DNA from: Branchiostoma belcheri
Taxonomy: Eukaryota > Chordata > Leptocardii > Amphioxiformes > Branchiostomatidae
Direction: 5' to 3'
Length of the DNA: 64,000 nt
NCBI RefSeq assembly: GCF_001625305.1
Contig: NW_017804353.1
Coordinates: forward strand, 2,385,649-2,449,648
A program made the position numbers and the translations under genes. The notes under the pieces were generated by a model that was given only the letters and a program-made list of their open reading frames with translations, was not told the origin of the DNA and searched no databases. How positions within the stretch are numbered: position 1 is the first letter of the stretch; each line of letters begins with the position of its first letter. Below are positions 50,016 through 64,000 of this stretch, piece by piece.

Positions 50016-50813
50016 TTTTCCGTACAGAGAAGCTGTCTTTCCACAACTCTGCACTCCTACCCGGCCTTACAACCCCTTCCCTAACCCAGAACACCGCTAA
50101 TATTTCCCTTCTGTGCGTGTAAACTTGTAAAGTGAAAACATTCATCTGACCCGGAAACGGAAATCAGAGGTGAAAGGTTATTATCCATGTGACCCTCCTA
50201 GAGCGTGTGTGCGTTCGTCTGCTCGCATTTGTTTGTGGGATTTTCCAGCGAAGTAAGAATTATTAAGGTTCGTATGAACGTACACAGATGTTGTTATTGA
50301 TACACTTGCACAATGTTAATTCATTGTGTTAGATAAAAACAGACCTGTGGGTTGGAAATCAGCGCCGTGGTGGATGTGTATGTTGTGTGGGGAGGGGGGC
50401 ACACTGGTGGTGGACATGCATCTCCAAGCAGATCCTGCGGTGGCAATTGCAAGGTAGTATCTAGCCTGGATGCCAGACCCTTATTAGCTGAGGGGTCTGT
50501 GTTATAATTTTTTGGGGGGCATGTTGGCCCTGGAGCAGAGGACCTGGCCTGCGTAAGCCCTACAATTTGCCACCCTACAGCCTTGACACCATAGGATCTA
50601 CTTGGAGATGAGACATGAGCCTTACCCTCAAGACTTGTAGATACAGCAGTACCGCTCCTAGTCCTTAGGCTGAGATGTTTGAAACATGTTCTTTTTTTTA
50701 AGATAAGTTTTTAAAAAGTTGCTGTGCAAATAAATAAATAAAAGTTTAAAACAGAAACTAATGTATGGGATTGATGTTGAACTTTTTATCTTAAATTTTT
50801 GCACATTAGGAGG
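50016..50813. promoter_or_regulatory. RBM18/MRRF head-to-head promoter and MRRF 5' UTR
   Basis: Between the two start codons. A GTAAGA donor at 50253 and a CAC-ATTAG acceptor ending at about 50809 suggest that MRRF has a 5' UTR exon ending at 50252. That would leave roughly 200 bases between the two transcription units, a bidirectional promoter arrangement. The inferred UTR intron holds TE-like stretches (about 50455-50620, including GGATCTACTTGGAGAT). Confidence 0.55.
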
Positions 50814-53800
50814 ATGTCAGTGATGAGAAGCCTCATCCGGCTGCAGCCATTGGTCAGCTGTGCCTCCTCCATCATCAGACAACCTGTCAATCATAGCAGA
50901 CCAGCCAATCAGCTTCTCTCCTGTAGATCACATGACCTGGGGAAAATCACTGCTGTTAGGTACTATGCAAAGAAAGGTGATGAGTTTTTCTTTCCTTTTT
51001 CCCAATATTGAATAGCAAAGTTCTTTATTCACAACTGTAGCCTGGAATCCATCCGGATATCTGTGAACGGATGGATTCCAGGCTATCACAACCGCTTGTT
51101 TACTTAGCCAATGTCGATGACTGTCTTCATCAGGACAGATGGTCATTCAAGCATCGCTCTTGTTAAACAAGTAGTTTTGAATAGAGAACTTTGTTATTCA
51201 ATCATTCACCAACCTTATGAAGTTATTCACAGAGGTTTTGCCATATTGCTAGCTTTTGAATTTGATTACATTGAAACTAGTTGCTCCAAAACCTACAACA
51301 AGTCTTGATGGTGAAATGTTGCTTTGCACCTACTTATAAATGAAGAACTTGCTCATGAAATTTCAAACTTATCCTCACCACCATGTTTTTGACCACCATG
51401 TTTTTGACTGTACCCTTTTAGGTAAGAAGTCTCAGAAGGGGGGAAAGGGCGGAGGTCGAGTGGAAATCAACACATCCATAGGGTCAGAGGTCACAAATAT
51501 AGAGGCAGTCCGGGGGAGAATGCAGAAAGCCTTGGATGCGCTCAAGGACGAATATGTGAAAAACCTCTCACTGAGGACTTCTGTAGGTAAGTACTGACTT
51601 GTGTCCACTGATGTCAGCCATGGTGTTCCACAGAGTAGCGTGTTAGGCCCACTTCTCTGCCTCCTCTGTATCACCTCTTATTGAGTTGGGTCACATGTAA
51701 GACTAAATATTTCCTCACTGAACTGTATTAGTTACAATCAATTACAGGGTCAGCCTATTGCCTATTGTTGATTCCCTGACACAGTGGCAAATTTGTACCT
51801 ATCATGTGAAGCAGTTTTATACAATTACATTTAAAGGTTTTGGTATTGCAGTTTCATGTCAGTGAGCACAGTTTACATAAGGAATCTTATGTAAACTTAT
51901 GTAACTTATGTAAATATCTTATCACTTTAAGGCCACACCAATTTATTTCCTTGGTTAACGGATTCGCCGCTTGCTTTTTTTGCCGAATGTAAATAAAAAT
52001 AAAAAACGTCATAGTTTAGACCCCACAGGCCGGTAATACCCTGAACAGGGAGACCCAATGAAATTGCTGCAGTTGATACCAATGTCGCTAGAGGCACTCC
52101 TGCACACATAGTCACATGACGTAAAGTAGCCAATCGTGGATTGTTTTACTTTCTGACCAATCAGATGCGATGTTCTGGAACCATGTTGGCTCAGTCATTT
52201 GTTTTTGTTCTGCATATGGCGGACAAAAATTGTGGCGGAAGCTTAAATTGTTTGAGAAAGCTGGAACTTTGGATCAAGGCAGAATCTAGGTACAGTACAT
52301 GTAAAATTGAATAAATTTTGTCCCCTTTAAAGTTGTTGTGACTATGAAATTGCTTGTGAGAGTTAACATTCGTGTCATGTTTTAGAGTACATATGATGAT
52401 GGTNNNNNNNNNNNNNNNNNNNNTTTTTCGCCTGCCCGCTCCATTATTTTTCTAGAAAAATCCATTAGGCCACACCAATTTATTTCCTTGGTTAACGGAT
52501 TCGCCGCTTGCTTTTTTTGCCGAATGTAAATAAAAATAAAAAACGTCATAGTTTAGACCCCACAGGCCCTGAACAGGGAGACCCAATGAAATTGCTGCAG
52601 TTGATACCAATGTCGCTAGAGGCGCTCCTGCACACATAGTCACATGACGTAAAGTAGCCAATCGTGGATTGTTTTACTTTCTGGCCAATCAGATGCGATG
52701 TTCTGGAACCATGTTGGCTCAGTCATTTGTTTTTGTTCTGCATATGGCGGACAAAAATTGTGGCGGAAGCTTAAATTGTTTGAGAAAGCTGGAACTTTGG
52801 ATCAAGGCAGAATCTAGGTACAGTACATGTAAAATTGAATAAATTTTGTCCCCTTTAAAGTTGTTGTGACTATGAAATTGCTTGTGAGAGTTAACATTCG
52901 TGTCATGTTTTAGAGTACATATGATGATGGTGGAACTTGGAAGTACTGTAGTAACTGTTAACATGCTAAAACTTGTTTTCTGCATAATGTTTTTGCTCGT
53001 GTACGAAAAAGATTATCAACCCAATGGTGTGGATAGCAAATAAAACACAATACAGTACATCCTCTCTTGTCTTTTGTTTCTTTCCCAGTATTTTCGTAAC
53101 TTAATAAGCAGTCTGGATTTCACACTACATTTGTACATGGCTGTATGGCAGGTAGTATCAAATTTTTATTTTTATTTTTTTTTCGCCCGCCCGCTCCATT
53201 TTTTTTCTACAAAAATCCGTTAACCAAGAAAATAAATTGGTGTGGCCTAATTATAAGGAATCCTCTGTATGTCTGTTGTATTTTGCAGGTTCTTTAGACA
53301 GCATCTCAGTTCAGACAATAAATGGAAGATTTCCCCTGAACCACTTGGGTCAGATCGTCATGAAAAATCCACAGATGTACCATGTCAACATGGTTGGGGC
53401 ACCACAGGTCAGTGACCATACCCTTAACTGTTACCCTTAAACTTTAACCCCTGAATCAGCTGGGTCAGAAGTCTTGCAGTACTATTCTACACTTCTACTG
53501 GTCACAGCCATAAGCCAATAGCAGTTTTTGTTCTAAACCCTGCCATCACATCCAATCACATCTCAGTACACTCTACATTCCAGGAACTGCCTTCTGCTGT
53601 TAGCCAATCACATGCCTTGTATCATTTTCCTTCTTCCAGGAAATACCCTCAGTCCTGAATGCCATCAGCCAATCAGGGATGAACTTGAACCCCATCCAGG
53701 AAGGCAACACCATCAAGGTACCCATTCCCAAGTAAGTTAAAGTCATTTTAATGTGTAACTCAGACTATGTAACATTCAGTTTGTTAAGGGTCCAAAACTC

Positions 53801-54938
53801 TGGTGATGGTCTCCATCATACTTAAGCTAAAGTTTTTTTTGTTTTTTGTTTTTCAGTTTGAGGTGACATAATCACCCAACAGGTTGGATCCAGTAAAAAG
53901 CAGTGTAAGATGTCTCCCCCAAAAGACAAGGGAAAAGACAAAACTTTTTAGTGAATTTGCTGGCAAGCATTAGTGGAGATTTACAAGATGATGTTGAAGT
54001 ACATTTTGCCTGGCAAGCTGCAATGCACGCAATGTTGCAATTTACATTATACAATGTATTATAGGAGCAGCCTGGGCCTGATTTTTTCCAGAGCACGACA
54101 CATGTATGTAGTTGTCAATGATTTCTTTCTCTGTGTTTGAAGAGTTACTAAGGAACATCGAGAGAACCTAGCCAAGAAAGCCAAGGCAGCCTGTAACAAG
54201 ACGAAGGACCAGATCCGAGACATAAGGAACCAGGCCATGAAGGAGGCTAAGAAGGCGAAAGCAACTGTCTCAGAAGACACAGTAAGACTGGTAGAAAAAC
54301 AGGTGAGGATTCCTTCATTTCTTTGTTTTCTTCAAGACTGATGAAAATTATCATGTAGTATATTTGTGGGGAACAAATCTTTTTGTTCCTTGCTTGAGGC
54401 AGTGTTATGATTTCCTCAAAGCATCTTAATGTTTTTTTTTCAACCTTTATTTCACCTTGAAAATGTACAATACATGTGTGTAGCAGTACAAACTCTTCGG
54501 CCTAAGCCGTTTTTCAAGAGGTCAAGGGGAGGTAGGTCAGGGGTCTTTGCAACTTCTTCAGTTCAGTAACAATTAGTCGTATAATTACAATATTTTATAT
54601 GTACTTGTACTCTGATTGCTTTGGAAAGGACAGCTCACAGAATTATAGTTTCCCATTGTATTCTTAGGTCGCTTGTACTTATAGTTATACCATGCAGAGG
54701 AATTGATTGGGTTTTCTGGAGTTTCCTGACTTGAAGGGATGTTGTGCTGTCATGCCTTCTGTTAATCAGGTAGAAAACTGCAGGTACAATGATGGCATGT
54801 ATGTCAGTGCTCTATGAAAGTTTTCTCTTCTTAACCAACATGTTCAATTTGTTTTCCCAGATCCAACAGCTCACAGATGACTTCAATGGTAATGCAGAGA
54901 AGATACTAGAAGCAAAGAGTAAAGAGTTATTAAAATAA
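50814..54938 (+). CDS. MRRF: MRRF, mitochondrial ribosome recycling factor
   Basis: Six exons (50814-50976, 51422-51586, 53289-53407, 53640-53731, 54143-54302, 54861-54938) join in frame into 258 residues; human MRRF has 262. Residues 1 to about 60 form a basic, serine-rich mitochondrial targeting region (MSVMRSLIRLQP...RYYAKKGKKSQKGGKGGGR). The rest is the RRF fold: the long-helix start (RMQKALDALKDEYVKNLSLRTS), GSLDSI, GMNLNP, a VPIP loop, VTKEHRENLAKKAK, and VSEDTVRLVEKQIQQLTDDF, all diagnostic. It releases ribosomal subunits after termination in mitochondria. The start lies just after an acceptor, so a non-coding first exon is expected. Intron 2 contains the MITE and gap at 51931-53248. 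Confidence 0.95.
51041..51086. repeat. Perfect 17-bp hairpin AGCCTGGAATCCATCCG
   Basis: AGCCTGGAATCCATCCG and its exact inverse flank a 12-base loop in MRRF intron 1. Similar AGCCTGGAATCCATTCC appears at 46852, so this is probably the end sequence of a dispersed MITE family. Confidence 0.75.
51931..53248. mobile_element. Harbinger-like MITE with inverted ends and TAA duplication
   Basis: In MRRF intron 2. Left end GGCCACACCAATTTATTT...TTGGTTAACGGATT (51931) is inverted at the right end (ending 53248) over about 34 bases. TAA flanks both sides, matching the 3-bp TWA target of PIF/Harbinger elements. A ~470-bp block occurs twice (51931-52403 and 52468-52931) around a 20-N gap, probably both alleles or a false join. 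The block holds CCAAT boxes and an open first-exon-like segment (ATG at 52216 and again near 52744, MADKNCGGSLNC, then a GTACAG donor). Confidence 0.65.
52404..52423. other. 20-N assembly gap
   Basis: Exactly 20 N within the MITE, between two near-identical direct copies. Confidence 0.95.
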
Positions 54939-55918
54939 GACTTTTTCAAATAATTGTCTACTAGGTTACCCCTCTATACGTAAAACATCAAATGTCTTGA
55001 AAAGAAATTAAAAAAAAAGACTTCAGTATCAACTTGCCTGTCATTAGGAATAGATGTTAAGAAATGAAAGTGAACAGAGAGAATTAAATTTCAACCATTG
55101 TATGTAATAGATAGACAATTTATTCTGTACTAAGCAACTGATGGCAATGGACATTCTTTCGTCAGTTTGCCATGAAGACGAGACATTCTGCATGTATCTA
55201 TACATGTATGTATACATTGTAGGTATTGCAGTCATAAAATCTACTACAAAGGTAATGTAAAATTGCTTTTATTCAAAACATCAGGTTTTTTTGACACAGT
55301 TACTGCCTAGAAGAGAAATAACAACAGTCCCAGCCATCTTGCAAAACGTTTAAACAGTGTTCACCATCTTTACTGTGATAATGCATGGAAGCACCAACAA
55401 ACCTACAATCATAGAACTAATACTGTAAGTCTGAACAGCCGTACACTGTTTATTTTTTCATCATATGTTTTTGTTACCCGTTTGAATGAGAGAAAAGTAC
55501 AGTTTGTAAAAGACGTTTTAAGTCATCTTGACCAAATATCCTGGCAGTGGTATCTTAAGATATGATTTAGTTTCAAAAAAATAAATCATCATTTTGTTAC
55601 AAATGTTATCAATTGTTTGTAAATATCCTCTTTGTGATAACTGATTACTGCCTGACACTATCAGTTACATACATGTATGCTGCCTTAGTGATAATTCTTT
55701 TAAAATCTATTATGCTTTTTAAAGTCAGTTCATTAGCATCCAATCATTGATGCTCCAAGTACATTGCAGATACAGCAATTTAAATCTTCTAAATGTCATT
55801 TGCCAGCACAGATGAACCTAAAGTCCTGAAAATAAGTAAGGACTCTGACTTAAAATGCTGTGGTTCCATCATCTGGCCTTATAACTGCTCCTGAAGACAG
55901 GACACATTCATGAGAAGT
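54939..55918. other. Convergent MRRF/PHYHD1 3' interval
   Basis: AT-rich sequence. A minus-strand AATAAA (TTTATT at about 55268) may end the PHYHD1 transcript, leaving a long 3' UTR. MRRF has only an AATTAAA-like signal near 55003. No gene is supported. Confidence 0.55.
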
Positions 55919-61313
<5,395 letters not shown>

Positions 61314-64000
61314 CTTGGATCACCTTTGACCTGTCCTTGGTGCTGATGCGCCATCTAGCGGATTTCTTCCTACGTTGCACATCCTAACTATCTGGATTTT
61401 CCATTGGGATTCTATGCTAAAACCACTAGAAACAAGCACTTATAAAATAAATTTTTCCTTTATTTCAAACCTCAAGTCTTACCCCACTGCAAAACTGGAT
61501 TTGTCAGGTTTCTTTTGGTACAAATAGTGGAAGGTCGTTTTAATGAGCTACAGCCAAAATATTGAAATGATACCCAGGATTTCACCCCTTGTCAAAGTGG
61601 GTCAGTCCATCCAGTGAAGAAATCACTTTTTGGACAGATTCTTAAAATATACATTCTTTCTTTCATCCTTACCAGAAAACTGTGCCAGAAAAAACTCCAT
61701 AAATATATCGTACAAATTAAAACATTTTCTGCACATCATGAATGACTGGCCCCTCCCTCTAAAACGCTGGAATACTGTGCGAGTACACAATCGTATATAT
61801 TTCTTAAAGTTTGGAACAGAAGGGCCACAGCACTATATATTATTACTTCAAAGTAAAATAACAAAGTCAACAGTAAAAGATCAAATTTAAAGGGAACACT
61901 CTACATTAATATTCGTGTGAATTATTTTTACAAATCTACTGTCATTATATCATAGTTGAAATCACTATAACTTTCATTGTACTAAAAGAATAAACACAGA
62001 CTTCCAAGACATTTCTTCCAGCACCTTTATTTCGCCACCAATAAGCGTCATATAATGTCTGATTGTTTTATATCATGATATGTAGAATGAACACATTAAG
62101 ATAGTTTCGTCTTATACACAATTTTCGTTTGTTTAATTTTTGAAAATTGCCCTGATTTTACATTTTTGTCAGTTTTAATTAATACTTGTGGAAGTTCAGT
62201 AACTTGTTTTAACACCGTCAATAATACGTGAGCCTCACAGGCTGCATAATTTGGTCCCTTTTAAACGTTACCCTCACATTAAAATCCCTATGTCAAAATT
62301 ATGAAGTTTTCTTTCAAACCCTTACTCAATGACTTTACAACAAAATGAACAAAATATTTGCCCCTGAATTTGTATCGTTGTTTAAAAGTTAAGACTTACC
62401 GTTTTGTTGACTACATAACGTTTATGGCATGATCCCTGCCTTAAAGTGTTCTTTCTTCAAATATGTAAAACTGTGATGTTCATATCACGCTACTACCTTT
62501 AATTCTTCGCTGCCAACGTTCAAAAGCGCTACATGGGTTTATTAATGTTTCGATAAATATTTCACATTTTAGTTCATTGTTTATTGATTCTGTAATGCAA
62601 CCTTTAATACGCCTTGGCATGATGATTTCAAAATTTGCAGAGGATATTTCGATGCTGAAAATCTCAGTTATAATTTGATTCTCTTACATGTTCAAAATGT
62701 TTCGTTTGGTGGTAAGTCCAAAAATGTTAAAAAGCTGGGCAGGGAAGAATTAAAGGTTTTCATTATTTTTTCCGAATATTATTCATATTACCTACTTAGA
62801 TCATTATGGTATCGCAATTCTATTCAAGTCACTCCAGAAAGAAGTGTTCTCCTTTTAGATTCCTTTTTTTCTATGAACTCAAGATTTTGTTGTGTACAAA
62901 ATGTATTACCATTTTGACTTTGAGTTGTGAGTAATCAGCAGATGCATTTATAGGTATGTTTTGATACATATATTACCAAACTGTAGACATTTTGGGTTGA
63001 TTTGAAATATTTTTGAAACATTTTTAATATTGTATCAAGCCAAAAACTCGTTTAATTTTGTAATCATGATAATTTCGAGGGTTAGAAAACACTTCTTCTT
63101 TTTTTGGTTGCAATGCTTGAAACATTGGAATAATCATAACTTTTTTTAGAATCAAATTAAATTGTTGAATCATAACCTAAATGTTTCTAACCAACTTTGT
63201 TTATCAGATTGTCTTAATACTTATACCTTAAACCTTTCCGTTTCTACAGTATTTAGTATCACCACCTAAATCTTAAAGTTATCTGAGTTTTAATTTATTG
63301 TAATTCGTAACATCACCAAAATGCTTTTGCCTTATTCTGCCGTTATCATCCGATCTTTACATTCTCACATTCTTGTTCTTTAAGCATTTAGATAATTACG
63401 TAAGAACTGATCTTGAGTATTAAATCTTATTTCTGAAGAACATCTATATGTATATCTATATGACCTAAGATATGATATTACCTCGGTAATGAACTCTTGT
63501 TTCCCAAGTATAGGGAAACCTACATTAACCTTAACATCCTAAGCGCAGCATCATATGGATATATAGATTCTGTTGAACTATTCTACAGTTAAATTTTAAT
63601 CTTATTTTAACACCGTGCGTCATGTTTTTAGACACAGTCATCCATGTTTTTTTACGTTTCCTCAATCAAGTAATTTGGTCATATTAAATAACACGACCAA
63701 AATGTTCACTTCATACATTATAATGGCCGAACTGTAGTTTTGCCGAGAGCTTACAATCTTGAATCTCATCATTTTCATCATTTGCTTGCATAGTGTGTCT
63801 TGAATGTTGCTTGAAAATCAATTAATCTTCCCTTTTCAGATTGTACCCCCAATGTGCCGTTTAAAAGAATTTCCATTCTAATATTTTTTTTAGTAAAAAC
63901 CACCCTCTACGGTACAGCCGTTTGATTATCTTCTTCATTAACTTCATCTGCATGTCCTTGGTACAACCCACACTTCAAGGTATTTGTGTATCCACAGTAT
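61314..64000. other. AT-rich region without recognisable genes
   Basis: The first ~100 bases are the PHYHD1 promoter side. From about 61450 on, the sequence is uniformly AT-rich with only short open frames that show no family resemblance and no splice partners. I see no clear repeat ends or RNA genes. It is either a long intergenic stretch or an intron of a gene outside the window. Confidence 0.6.

Noticed and set aside
61630-62917. Open frames of 80-86 codons in the terminal AT-rich region
   Set aside because: Low-complexity, Phe/Leu/Lys-rich translations without motifs or splice partners.

Overview
The window is animal nuclear DNA: long spliced genes with GT-AG introns of 100-2500 bp, about 50 bp to 1 kb between many genes, and abundant short inverted-repeat elements and tRNA-derived SINEs. 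Gene content and the repeat families point to an amphioxus (Branchiostoma-like) genome. This is inferred from protein similarity and remembered repeat signatures, not from a database search. Three runs of exactly 20 N mark scaffold gaps.

Layout, left to right: METTL13 methyltransferase (+, 389-10828); a torsin AAA+ ATPase (-, 16756-11925) with a three-exon cysteine-rich cassette lying between its canonical exons; a TOR1AIP (LAP1/LULL1)-type torsin activator (+, 17803-26200), head-to-head with the torsin; a small secreted TSR-VWA protein (-, 29598-27097); an ST8Sia-type sialyltransferase (-, 34546-31122); a PhyH-type dioxygenase (+, 36242-40491); a 92-residue protein I do not recognise (-, 45036-41778); RBM18 (-, 50015-47249) head-to-head with MRRF (+, 50814-54938); PHYHD1 (-, 61313-55919); then about 2.7 kb of AT-rich sequence without a recognisable gene. 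For every gene I joined exons by hand at splice sites, and all reading phases close from start to stop.

The most striking part is the centre. A torsin and a protein of the family that activates torsins are transcribed divergently from one 1.05-kb interval. The activator model has two successive LAP1-like luminal regions after one membrane segment, and only the second keeps the expected arginine finger. The torsin holds a phase 1-1, 164-codon cassette (a 96-residue module plus an EMI-like Cys-rich module) that can be spliced in or skipped without changing frame.

A second theme is local duplication of exon edges. Fragments spanning a splice site plus part of an exon are repeated in tandem beside the real exon in METTL13 (three exons), RBM18 (two), the PhyH gene (one, where one copy could work as a 16-codon cassette exon) and possibly the 5' end of the torsin activator. 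Introns and intergenic DNA carry MITE-like elements with visible inverted ends and target duplications, foldbacks, SINE heads and a LINE reverse-transcriptase fragment.
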